Below the pieces are notes generated by a model. It saw only the letters and a list, made by a program, of their open reading frames with translations. It did not search any database and had not been told where the DNA came from. A stretch of DNA of 64,000 nt, taken from NCBI GenBank assembly GCA_023362775.1, contig JALMGJ010000002.1, positions 59,498,414-59,562,413 on the forward strand. Reading direction: 5' to 3'. Position numbers and translations under genes: made by a program. This document shows, in pieces, positions 44,521 to 54,286 of the stretch. Positions within the stretch are counted from its first letter, which is position 1. Every line of letters begins with the position of its first letter. Origin of the DNA: Charina bottae. Lineage: Eukaryota > Chordata > Lepidosauria > Squamata > Charinaidae.

Positions 44521-45728
44521 GAGAAAATAGAAATCCAGTTGACATGATTCAAGCTACAGACAATTCCACCTGGATGACTGAGAACCTTCATAGACATGAT
44601 GGGAGAAAGGGGGGGGGAAGAGGAATCAAACAATTACAAGCCAGTCTGAGATTGATATTGGGAAAACTCTAGAGCAGATCAACCATATACCAATCTGTAA
44701 ACAACTTGAAACAGGTGTGTTAATTAACAGGAGTCAGCATAAAAGTTTACTAACTTCTTTAGTAGAATTTTGGGAATGCTATAAACAAGATGTATCTTGA
44801 TTTCAGCAAACCATTTTACAAAGTATCCCAGGATATTCTGATTAACAAGTGAGTTAAGTATGGGCATGATATGAAAATACATACATGGATACATAACTGG
44901 TTCAAAAAATCATACTCCAAGAGTGTTCATTGTTTTTCCTCATTTCAATAGGATAGAGTTGTTATATGGACTCCCACATTGTTCAGTTCTGAGCCTTTTG
45001 TTCTTCATTATTTTTATTAAAAAGTGGAAAGCAGAGATGGAAGGAATACTGATCAATACAAAATTGGGCAGGGTAGCTTGCAGGATTGTGATCCAGCTTC
45101 AGTGGGGAAAAGGTTATTTGCAGTTCGTGATGTGAAAGTTAGTTTTCATATAGTCAAAAGTAGATTAGATCATTATTGAAACAAGGAACAGATAGATTTT
45201 TTTTCCTAAAAGAGAATTGCTTCTAGTGTCTTATATAGAGTAGGAGGGAGAAAAAGATGCAAGAAATTTGAACAATTGTTATTATAAATAGAAATTGCAC
45301 TTGATACTCAACAATTGCCCAAATTCTTTTGTAAAGCTTTCTTGGCTTTTCTACAAAAAATCACTTATCAGAAGTTCCTGGATCCTTGTGTGCTTATTTA
45401 ATTAGCTTCAGCCCAGGCTGCTGAGAAGAAGGCTGACAGGTGGGTGTGCTCACACTGCATCTGTCAGCAAATCCCTAAAAAAGCAAAGTATTTAAGGATT
45501 TAAGGAGTTCCAACAAATGTGTTCCATGCACTCTGAATCACCTTTCTGCCTTTAAATTTCAATCACTGCACAACACTAACAGCTAATTCCTTAGAAGACC
45601 AAAACCATATTCAAAATTACCTTGATAGGTTAAAGAAGTGGGATAGAAAATTATGGAGTTAAATTTAACAAAGATAAATACAAAGTTCTTCACTTAAGAT
45701 GGATACCAGTTTGGTAATAGTATCTGTG

Positions 45729-46009
45729 TCGTGGCGTACCTAGTGTATTTGGCACTCAGAGCAGATCAAGGGGTTGAGCAGGACTTGCAGGATCCAGACT
45801 GGCCCAATCACGCCACTGCCAGCCTGCCCTGCTCCACTTCTATCACTGCATTGTAGTATTGCTGACCCCCAAACAGCTGATCAGCACAGCAGCAGCAGTG
45901 ACCCAACTCCACACCCACCATTAACTCTTCAGATAGCCTCCTCCGATGTTCTTCTATTGCCTGCACCCAGACCATACCATCCCCACTGCCTGTCCTTTTT
46001 ACACCACTG
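45729..46009. mobile_element. hAT-like MITE in the CR1, diverged ends
   Basis: The left end TCGTGGCGTACCTAG and right end TTTTTACACCACTG suggest CAGTGGYGTA termini. The flanks tatctgtg / tgtctttg match at 6 of 8. It occupies a gap in the CR1 alignment and is GC-richer than its surroundings. Confidence 0.45.
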
Positions 46010-46454
46010 TGTCTTTGGGGGGGGGGGGGAATCTTGAAATAGTAGTTGATTACAAAATGTGAGTTAGCTGTACGACATTGCTACAAAGGGGACCAATGCA
46101 ATTTTATGCTGTATCAACAGAAGTATAGTTTCCCAAATTATGGGTAATACTTATTCTACTTTATTCTACATTGATTAGGCCCCATTTCAAGTATTATATC
46201 CAGTTCTGGACACCATACTTTATGAACTGGAAAGGGATCAGGAAAGGGAAATGAAGACAATCAAGGGGCAGGAAAGTAAGGAAAGTAAGTACTATGAAGG
46301 AATTTGAAAGTTTAGCCTTGAGAAGAGAAGGAGGAATATTTTACATACCATATTTTACATACCTGAAAGGATGTTCCACAGAAGATACTTTCTCTATCTT
46401 TACAAAAAGCAGGGTATAGGGGGAAAAATGATTTATATTTATATTATATATCTA

Positions 46455-46776
46455 GGGGCGCAATGGTTCAGTGGTTAAGACGCCAGGCTTGTCGATCGGA
46501 AGGTCGGCGGTTCGAGACCCAAGCGCCGCATGACGGAGTGAGCTCCTGCACTCGCCCCAGCTCTTGCCAACCTAGCAATTCGAAAGCATACAAATGCAAG
46601 TAGATAAATAAGTACCACTTCAGTGGGATGGTAACAGCGTTCCACGCGCGTCATGCTGGCCGCATGACCGTGGAAGTGTCTTCGGACAGCGCTGGCTCTT
46701 CGGCTAAGAAACGGAGATGAGCACTGGCCCCTAGAGTCAGACATGACTGTGCAGGGGAAAACCTTTACCTTTACCT
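46455..46776 (+). mobile_element. Sauria SINE, full length
   Basis: The head GGGGCGCAATGGTTCAGTGG and B box GGTTCGAGACC are followed by the body AAATGCAAGTAGATAAATAAG. The tail AGAGTCAGACATGACTGTG leads into (ACCTTT)n. It is inserted in the CR1. Confidence 0.9.
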
Positions 46777-47176
46777 ATATTACCAAAAGACAGATTTCAA
46801 CCGAATGTTGTTTTTTAAAAACAAAACACACACACACACACAAACACTCTAACAGTAAGAGTAGTTCAACAGTGGAACCAATTATCTGGGGAGGGGTTGG
46901 CACCCACTCAAGGGATGTACTTGTGGATATTAAAGCATGCTATCGAGAAAACTTTTATGTTTATTTCTGCATCTGGAAGGGTTTAGAGTTATGGCCTGAA
47001 TGACTGCTTAGAACACTATGATTTTATGAACATTTCTATATTTTCCTGAATCTAAATCAAGGAGAGGTTGTTGAGTGCACAGGAACAGATAGTTGTTGTG
47101 TCGATGAAGGTTCTCAGTCATCCAGGTGGAATTGTCTGTGGCTTGAATCATGTCAACTGGATTTCTATTTTCTCAG

Positions 47177-47220
47177 TGGAAACGTTTCGCTCCTTATCCA
47201 AGAAGCTTCTTCAGTCTGAG
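47177..47220 (-). ncRNA. Hammerhead ribozyme motif (left terminus)
   Basis: Minus strand: CTGAAGA (47214-47208), stem GCTTCTT/AAGGAGC with one G-U pair and loop GGAT, then GAAAC (47188-47184). Confidence 0.68.
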
Positions 47221-47265
47221 CAAAGTTTGTAAGGGAATCCTTAAATATGATTCTAGGGTGGCTGT

Positions 47266-47826
47266 GTGACCTTGCACCTGGGGCTAGGTCTTCAGGACAC
47301 GTCTGAAAAGATAAAAAGGATATTTGGCAAACACCACATACCTGTATATTTCAAACCCACCAACACACTGAGACAGAGGCTTGTACACCCCAAAGGTCAA
47401 ACTCCAAAACACAAGAAAAGCAATGTAGTTTATGCAATCCAGTGCAGTGAGGAGTGCTCTGAACTCTACATTGGAGAAACCAAACAACCTTTGTACAGGA
47501 GGATGGCCCAACACAGGAGGAGCAACACCACAGGACCAGAGTCAGCAGTTTACCTTCATCTAAAGGAAAAAGGACACTCATTTGAGGACATTAATGTTCA
47601 CATTTTAGACAGGGAAGATAAGTGGTTTGAAAGAGGGGTCAAGGAACCCATTTATGCCAACTTGGAAAATCCTTCCTTGAATAGAGGTGGGGGCCTCAGG
47701 CACAATCTTCCCCCTATTTTCCTTCCTGCTTTGTCTTCTGTGCCTAGGAAGATTAAGACCATTTCGCAATCTCAACAACAGCAAGGTAATCTTAACGATC
47801 CTCCTTTGGATGATAAAGGGACTTAG
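47266..47826 (+). pseudogene. GIY-YIG endonuclease domain of a Penelope-like element
   Basis: 186 open codons. The nuclease signature is VVY (54-56) ... YIG (68-70), with GETKQPLYRRMAQH supplying the catalytic Arg (78 or 79) and a His (83), and Glu127 in RGVKEPIY as the metal ligand. Cys60 and Cys64 could belong to a zinc site. The lead-in FKPTNTLRQRLVHPK is the linker from the RT domain. In intact elements this nuclease follows a telomerase-like RT. The first Met lies in the inverted terminal arm and is not the natural start. The domain is complete, but without RT the copy is not autonomous. Confidence 0.82.
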
Positions 47827-47918
47827 AAATAAACATCTCAAAATAACCATGACCTAGCCCCAGGTGCAAGGTCACACAGCCACCCTAGAAACATATTTAA
47901 GGATTCCCTTACAAACTT

Positions 47919-47966
47919 TGCTCAGACTGAAGAAGCGTCTTGGATAAGAAGCGAAACGTTTCCACT
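47919..47966 (+). ncRNA. Hammerhead ribozyme motif (right terminus)
   Basis: CTGAAGA at 47927-47933, stem GCGTCTT/AAGAAGC with one mismatch, GAAAC at 47953-47957 followed by GTTTC. Confidence 0.66.
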
Positions 47967-48020
47967 GAGAAAATAGAAATCCAGTTGACATGATTCAAGC
48001 TACAGACAGATTGTTGTTGT

Positions 48021-48512
48021 ATGCTAAGAAACATAAAAATTCAAAAATTTCAAGCATATTTTCCTCTTCAAGAAGAATAGCTACTTCAGGAGTGTGTCAA
48101 TAAAATTCACATTTCGGGGAAAAAGCAAGGAAAGGAAGGATGAGTTGTATCCTTGGAAAAAAGTACTAATCTATTTGTCTTAGCAACTACAGTTAGTAAT
48201 AATAGCAGTAGTTGTAATATAAGAAAAGCTGTTTGATCTGTTTGTTCATTAATCCCATGAAGTCATTTTAAGAAAGATTTTAACCAGTATTAATATAGAA
48301 TATTGAAGAATTACAAGCAAGGATAACAGCTGCATCTGAAAATATGGAAAATAGTTTGATATTGGCCCTTTCTCCACTGACACGCAGACAGCATGATTTG
48401 TGCAAACAATGTAGCGTAGTATTAACAATCATAGAATGTTTTATATGGAAGGAAAACTTATCAGAAAAGGTTTTTTTTTTTTTTAAATGGGTGATGTGAT
48501 GATATTGGAGAT
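48021..48512. other. Intronic sequence, nothing recognised
   Basis: Ends in a T-run (about 48471-48484) before a (GT)n run at 48514-48537. Confidence 0.45.
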
Positions 48513-48552
48513 TATGTGTGTGTGTGTGTGTGTGTGTAATACACACACACTT

Positions 48553-48780
48553 AGGTTGAAAGCCAAAGTGGTCCCAGTGGTGGTAGGAGCACTCGGGGCT
48601 GTGACTCCTAAGCTGGGAGAGTGGCTCCAACAGATCCCAGGAACAACCTCAGAGCTCTCTGTCCAGAAGATGCAGTGCTAGGAACAGCTAAGATACTGCG
48701 CAGAACCCTCAAACTCCCAGGCCTCTGGTAGAGGACCCGAGGTTGAGAAAGACACATACCACCCAGAGGGGTGAGAAGGG
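48553..48780 (+). mobile_element. R4-like LINE 3' end
   Basis: Encodes VPVVVGALGAVTPKLGEWLQQIPG followed by the short non-coding end. It is homologous to 53391-53725 on the minus strand. It starts at a (GT)n/(AC)n microsatellite. Confidence 0.75.
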
Positions 48781-48789
48781 AATTTTTAA

Positions 48790-49035
48790 TATATTAATAA
48801 AATCCCTTCTCATCTCTCCTCCATTTCCACTCTCTAGTTGTCTGGTTGATTGCCCAGTACCTCTTTACTACCATCCGGCCACGCTTCTCCAGTCCGAATG
48901 ACATCCCAGTGTCCTCACTGTAGATCCGCATCAGGTGGATCAGCGAGTCGATGTCTCGTTCACTCTTAGCATACAGCTTGATGTCATCCATGTAGAGGAG
49001 GTGGCTGATGGTAGTTCCACTCTTGAATGTGAACT
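48790..49035 (-). mobile_element. R4-like LINE RT fragment, minus strand
   Basis: The minus-strand frame MDDIKLYAKSERDIDSLIHL...MSFGLEKRGRM matches 10160-10290 of the R4-like element closely. Here the catalytic Tyr codon before MDD is intact (TAC). It is joined tail to tail with the preceding + strand R4 piece. Confidence 0.78.
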
Positions 49036-49067
49036 ATATAATATCACGAAATGATTTCAGAATAGTT

Positions 49068-49132
49068 TATTTTATTTATTTATTTATTTGTCATATTTAT
49101 ATCCCGGCCATCTCCCCCGCAGGGGGAGTTCC
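49068..49132 (-). mobile_element. L2-like LINE 3' tip
   Basis: (TTTA)n plus TATATCCCGGCCATCTCCCCC, the inverse of the GGGAGATGGGC..GATATAAAT end. Confidence 0.65.
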
Positions 49133-50062
49133 CTGAATCCTATCTGGCATCTCCTTCTGTTTCACGCTATATGTTGTGTGGTAAGCTACAAAGAAGCCTG
49201 ATTTTTTCCCCTTTGCTTCTACTAAGGATACAAGTACAAATGGAGATGCATGTGTGTCAGTCAGTTGAGCAAGGAGACTGGTTTGTTAAGCAAACCAGAC
49301 AATGAAGAAAGTCATATGAAGGGATGTTTCTTTATGATGAAAGATGAAGGAATTTTTTGTTTATGGAAGTCTGTAATTTAATCTACAAACTACTGGGAAA
49401 GAGGATTAAAATGGCATAAGTACATTTTCTAGCAGGCTCAGGACAACTAAGTAATAACAATAAGCACTGAATAACTGTTTTAATTGTTTTTAATTTTATT
49501 TATATGAAGTTGTTTTTTGTTGTTCTTAACTTGTGAGCCACCCAGAGTCATGTATGTGAGATAGGTATCTATGTAAATTGAAATAAATAAATGCCTATTT
49601 TGATCCCATATCTATCTAACCTACCTGTATAGCAAATATACTATAGGGATGTCAGGATTGGAAAAAATGAAGCAGAAGTAAAAAATTGAAAGTGATATGA
49701 CTTTCAAATTTCAAATTATTATGGAGCCAAAATTGTTTTGTTAGCTGAAAATAAAGGACACCTAGAAAACTTGTACTGAAAGTAAAAGTAAAAAATCAGG
49801 CTTAATGTTAAATATTAAGAGAAAGAATGTCAGTCTGTATGCTCAATAGAGTTATGATTGATGGTGAAGATGTGAAAGTTCTTTTTCGTTTCGTTTTGTT
49901 TTCTTTGGCTTAGTAATATATAAAGGTAGAAGATTGTTGGAAGATTAATCTGTGGGAAAAGATAATGACAAATATATAGAAGATAATTAAAGCAGTGGTC
50001 TTTCTTGCATAACGTACAACTATGAAAGCTGGACATATTTTTATTTTATTTTTATTTTCCCC
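49133..50062. other. Intronic sequence with one L2-like 3' end
   Basis: A + strand L2-like end lies at about 49478-49590 (GTGAGCCACCCAGAGTCA...AAATTGAAATAAATAAAT). The rest is unassigned. Confidence 0.55.
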
Positions 50063-50217
50063 CCTAAAGGATTTCAGTTTGTTTTTCAATTGAATTATAC
50101 AGCTTATATGTTATATTAAAGGTGGAAAAAATTCTGTGATTTATCTTGGTCTGATTTTTTTTACATCTCAAAAACCTGGCGTTTTAACAGGGGTGTGTAG
50201 ACTTTTTATATCCACGG
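50063..50217. mobile_element. Tc1/mariner-type terminus
   Basis: ATTAAAGGTGGAAAAAATTC...TTTTTTTACATCTCAAAAACC and then GGGGTGTGTAGACTTTTTATATCCAC, the well-known end of vertebrate Tc1-like transposons, followed by TA. The other end and the transposase are missing. Confidence 0.75.
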
Positions 50218-50322
50218 TAGGTAGGTAGGTAGGTAGGTAGGTAGGTAGGTAGGTTAGATAGGATGGATGGATGGATGGATGGATGGATGATAGGTAGGTA
50301 GGTAGGTAGGTAGGTAGGTAGA
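50216..50322. repeat. (GGTA)n(GGAT)n(GGTA)n microsatellite
   Basis: A compound tetranucleotide array directly abutting the Tc1 end and its TA target. Confidence 0.97.
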
Positions 50323-50572
50323 TCCAATCACGATGTTTAGTATTTCAGCTAATTTAGGAGGACTATGTTGTATAACATGATTTGGATTGGGGGATAATTC
50401 ATATTTGTTCATTAGTTATTGTTGCAGTCATTTGCAGTCATTCAAGGAGAAACTTCTTCAGTTATGCAGCACAAATGCATTCATTCCTGTTACAGTGAAA
50501 CAAAAGATGCACAATGTGTTTCATTGTACTGAACAGTTAAAGTTATTTAAATTATGCTTAAAGTTAACAAAA

Positions 50573-50889
50573 TGGGGGTGTGGTGGCTCAGCGGTTAAGA
50601 CGCCAGGCTTGTCGATTGGAAGATCGCAAGTTTGGGGGTTCGAGACCCTAGCCCTGCATGCGGAGTGAGCTCCCGCACTTGCCCCAGCTCTTGTCATCCT
50701 AGCAATTTGAAAGCATGCAAATGCAAGTAGATAAATAGGTACCACTTTGGTGGGAAGGTAACAGCATTCCGTGCGTGTCATACCAGCCGCATGACCACGG
50801 AAGCATCTTCGGACAACGCTGGCTCTTCGGCTAACAAATGGAGATGAGCACCGGCCCTTAGAGTCGGACACGACTGTGTGGGGGAACCT
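50573..50889 (+). mobile_element. Sauria SINE, full length
   Basis: The head TGGGGGTGTGGTGGCTCAG and body GCATGCAAATGCAAGTAG are followed by the tail TAGAGTCGGACACGACTGTG. The exact 15-bp duplication ttaaagttaacaaaa lies at 50558-50572 and 50890-50904. Confidence 0.93.
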
Positions 50890-51277
50890 TTAAAGTTAAC
50901 AAAAGGTTTGTTTAAAGTGAATTTGTTATACCAATAGCTGCCTTTGGTTTTGTTTTCAGTGACAGAAAGTACAGGTTCACCCTTTGAGACACCAAATGTA
51001 TTTCTTCTCTCTAAGTTAAAACTGAGTAGGGTTGGAATGATAACTTTTATAACAAAGCTACATTTCTCAGTCATTTTACAAAAACACAGACATTTGAACA
51101 AATTTTTAAATGTTTAGAAATTCACTGAATGACAAATGATATAGAAAGAATATAAAGAATATAATTAATGTTATAAATAGAACTCATTTTAAAAGTGGAC
51201 TAATACTATGTTTAGAAACATACCAGAGCTGACAGAATTAAAAGAATATGTTTGTAGAAGCAAAAATATCTCTAGAA

Positions 51278-51536
51278 CAGGGCTTTCCAAAGTGCCGCCG
51301 CTGGCGACACACCCGGCGGCGGCGACACGTGCGCGCACGGCGACGGCACGCGGGGGCGTGCGGCAGCGCGCGCGCACGGTGTTGGCGCGGGGGGCGTGCG
51401 GCGGCGCACGCGCGCACGGTGGCGGCACGGGAGGGGCGTGCACGCGCGCGCCGCCGCTTCCGGGTGGTGTGGCGACACACCACGCTGTGTGTGGCGACAC
51501 ACTTTTGTGTCGCGACACACAGTTTGGAAAGCTCTG
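51278..51536. mobile_element. hAT MITE, family A copy 3 (259 bp), CpG-dense
   Basis: The termini CAGGGCTTTCCAAAG / AGTTTGGAAAGCTCTG are flanked by the exact duplication ctctagaa (51270-51277, 51537-51544). A subterminal palindrome TGTGTCGCGACACA is present. The interior (about 51294-51470) is CpG-dense with GCGCGCACGG repeats. Confidence 0.93.
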
Positions 51537-51544
51537 CTCTAGAA

Positions 51545-52680
51545 CTATCCCCATGGTACATTTCAACAAATTTCCCAAAGTTGTTATGATATTAAAGAAG
51601 TTTTTGCTGGATCTTTTTTTTTCAAGCTCAGGAATTATAAGTATTTTTACCATTGCCAAACCCAGTGAATATTTTCAAGCCTCCTAGCTTTAATCCTTGA
51701 AAAACCAACACATACACCCATGCTTTGATTGATTTCAGGATTTGAAGCCAGACCAGTAGGGAAGGTTCTCTCTTGCAAAACTATATTGGTGTTTGTAACT
51801 TCAAATTCTCTGAGCTGTGCCAAAGGGACAGCTTATAATGTTAAACAGCATGGGGCTGGGCAACCTTTTATGCTTTAACTTTTAATAACTAAAACTGATG
51901 AAATGGCACCAAGACATTATATTCATGAAAGTGGCAAAAGAGATAAGACTCAGGCAGGATATTGCCTCCCTGCCCCCGGTTGTCATAGTAGTAATAAGAG
52001 CTTCCTTGCTATCTAGCTTTCCAGGGTGACCTTGATAGCTTACTCACCTTCAGCATTACAATAAAAAAAAGGTTATACAAGATACAAATTGAGGACAAGA
52101 GCAAGTTCATGTCCATGAAGACAACAACCACCTGAATGTTTCCTTCATTTCACATTATTTAAAAATAAGTGCAATGAGCTTAGAACAAAAATCTTGCTCG
52201 CATTCCTTGCTGCAAGGCTCATGGCACAAGTGAATGTACAGTATGTTGGGGGAAACGGCTTTAAAGGCAGCACTCACAAGCATGCACACACCACCTAGGC
52301 TACATTTTTTTAGTTTTAATTTTGGTTAGTGATTTTGTGGCTTAATGCCCAATCTGTTTAGTTAGCTTCTGATTAAATAAAAAGTGGAGCTAATTTGGTC
52401 ATCATTAAACATACTGAGCAAACCCAGTTATATTTTGTGTAGTGACAGCTGGGGAAGAAATACAAAACCCCCAACCAAAGGAATTAATTTAAGCTTAAAA
52501 CAACTATTCCTCAAATCCTAAATTATTCTTTTATAAAGAAGGTACAGTGTTGAATCTAAGGCTTGTGGCTAGTAAAGTAGATGATTGCACAGAAATGAGA
52601 TTAATCTCTCAGTCCCTACTAGCTTTAAACTGAACATATCATGGGGAGGGGGGTAATTATAAGCAGAAGAGTGCAAGAAA
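51545..52680. other. Intronic sequence, nothing recognised
   Basis: No gene or element supported; ends at a (CT)n(CA)n run (52683-52713). Confidence 0.5.
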
Positions 52681-52713
52681 AGCTCTCTCTCTCTCACACA
52701 CACACACACACAA

Positions 52714-53390
52714 ACACCATTGTTTAAGTCACACAAGCACAAAACTACTGCCCCTCACATTATTTCAGAATAAATAATATCAGGAAGCAAAGGAGAAGAC
52801 CCAACTGAGGAGCACTTTACGGGGGGAAATCCTTCTGTCTATTATGGGAAGAGAGATACTTCTCTCATTACCTCACATCATCTTCTACCTCCATATAAAG
52901 TGTTACTAATTGTTGTTTGATATTCCATCATTTACAGTATATTGCTAGATATCCCAACAGTAGCCAACTAAACTCTGAATGAAAAATGCTATAATATTGA
53001 TGAAAATAGTTTTGATTACTATAAATATGATTGTGTGTAGAATCAGCAGGTAATCAGATACAGCTACAAAAGGAACTGAGATATGTAGTGAAGACCGAGG
53101 GGAGTTTCTGAAGCAAAATTGAATAAAATCTCCCATTTCTGCTGTGACTCTTATAATCTCCACAGTTGCAGTGGGACAAAATCAAGCGGTTAATGAAATA
53201 GGATTAGAGCAGTAAGTTGGTAAAACAAGTTCAGGAGTGTAAAAAAAGAAAAGATTGAAATATGGATGTTTGTTTCAGTTCAAAATGAGGTATGGGGTAC
53301 CTTCAAAGGATGCTAATAAAATATATGGAAAATATTCTGCAAAGAATTTCATAGCTGGTGTATGTATGCATGTGTGTATGAAAAAAAAAT
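52714..53390. other. Intronic sequence, nothing recognised
   Basis: No feature supported. Confidence 0.45.
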
Positions 53391-53725
53391 CCCCTTCTCA
53401 CCCCTATGGGTGGTATGTGTCTTCCTCAACCTTGGGTCCTCTGCCAGAGGCCTGGGAGGTTGAGGGTTCTGCACAGTATCTTAGCTGTTCCTAGCACTGC
53501 ACTCTTCTGGACAGAGAGCTCTGAAGGTGTTCCTGGGATCTGTTGGAGCCACTCTCCCAGCTTAGGAGTCACAGCCCTGAGTGCCCCTATCACCACTGGA
53601 ACCACTTTGGCCTTCACTTTCCACATCCTCTCCAGTTCCTCCTTCAGGTGCTGGTACTTCTCCAGCTTCTCATATTCCTTCCTCATGATGCTGTCACTTG
53701 GCACTGCTACATCTATCACCATGGA
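53391..53725 (-). mobile_element. R4-like LINE 3' end, minus strand
   Basis: The open minus frame carries MVIDVAVPSDSIMRKEYEKL, VPVVIGALRAVTPKLGEWLQ and SAVLGTAKILCRTLNLPG, the C-terminus of the R4-like protein, with a short 3' UTR at the left. A (CT)n run at 53744-53769 lies next to it. Confidence 0.78.
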
Positions 53726-54048
53726 ATGGATGGAATGCTACTACAACTCTCTCTCTCTCTCTCTCTCTGTGTGTATTAATTCTCTCTTTCACTATATTAA
53801 TCCCTGAAAGTATTTTGAATTGAATCAAGAATTTACAAAGCTATATTTTCAAGCACCTCCTTCTTCTCTCAAAGGAAAGGGATTGTTATATATGCCACCT
53901 TGTGCTCCTAAAATAAACAAATACTTCAGGCTGTACCTTTAGTAGCCTTGATTGCCCAATTCTGAGTCTGAACTCTTCTATGATGTATCTTAACCTCTCT
54001 GCTCAATCAACCGAAATAAAACATCACATTTTTGCTCAGGTGTTAGAG

Positions 54049-54278
54049 CATAGCTTTCCAAACTGTGTGTCGGGACACATTAGTGTGTTGCAGTGTCTGG
54101 GTGTGTCGCGGCTGCTGCTGCCTCCAAGCCCTGCCAGGATTCCACGCAGGTCCTAGTGCCTGCCTTGTGCCCTGCTGTAAGAGTGTGTCATGAAATGATG
54201 CCCTGCTGTAAGAGTGTGTCGCGAAATGATGCACGTATAAAAAGTGTGTCACGAACATGAAAAGTTTGGAAAGCTCTG
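54049..54278. mobile_element. hAT MITE, family A copy 4 (230 bp)
   Basis: The termini CATAGCTTTCCAAACT / AGTTTGGAAAGCTCTG are flanked by the exact duplication tgttagag (54041-54048, 54279-54286). The interior contains GTGTGTCGCG repeats. Confidence 0.9.
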
Positions 54279-54286
54279 TGTTAGAG

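Larger units (their letters stand above)
43823..44596. mobile_element. Penelope-like element, inverted-dimer (palindromic) copy
   Basis: Two arms of about 361-364 bp (43823-44183 and 44198-44561) are near-perfect inverses around a 14-bp centre. Each arm carries the C-terminal end of the GIY-YIG ORF plus the terminal hammerhead region. Another 35 bp of terminus follow the right arm. The exact 12-bp duplication tgatgggagaaa lies at 43811-43822 and 44597-44608. The arms match 47.1-48.0 kb, which keeps the nuclease ORF between shorter inverted ends. Confidence 0.85.
43480..47030 (+). mobile_element. Fossil CR1 LINE carrying three later insertions
   Basis: CR1 segments appear in collinear order: linker and early RT (43480-43822, KSPGPDLMHPQILREL), RT core (44597-45240, with a GLPHCSVLSLLFFIIFI-like motif), 45620-45728, 46010-46454 (GGCCCCATTTCAAGTATTATATCC), and the 3' end (46777-47030, GGAACCAATTATCTGGGG...CTATGATTTTATGAA). 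The gaps are a Penelope-like palindrome, a hAT-like piece and a Sauria SINE. It is full of stops. The order shows that all three inserts are younger than the CR1. Confidence 0.7.
47100..48012 (+). mobile_element. Penelope-like element with GIY-YIG nuclease and inverted termini
   Basis: Inverted terminal arms (47133-47290 and 47851-48009, about 158 bp) flank a + strand ORF for a GIY-YIG endonuclease. Both arms carry hammerhead cores. The RT part is absent. GTTGTTGT on both sides (47092-47099, 48013-48020) may be the duplication, but it is low-complexity. Such inverted or tandem 'pLTR' ends are typical of Penelope-like elements. Confidence 0.82.

Noticed and set aside
43823..44561. Palindrome as a simple assembly artefact
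   Set aside because: The arms differ at several sites and the whole unit is bracketed by a 12-bp target duplication, which an artefact would not produce. Long-read proof is still desirable.
48553..49035. Twin-priming inversion of one R4 insertion
   Set aside because: In twin priming the inverted block lies 5' of the sense 3' end; here it lies beyond the 3' end, so the order does not fit.
51189..51687. Arg/Ala-rich open frames up to 159 codons
   Set aside because: They are created by the GCGCGCACGG repeats of a hAT MITE and cross its target duplications.
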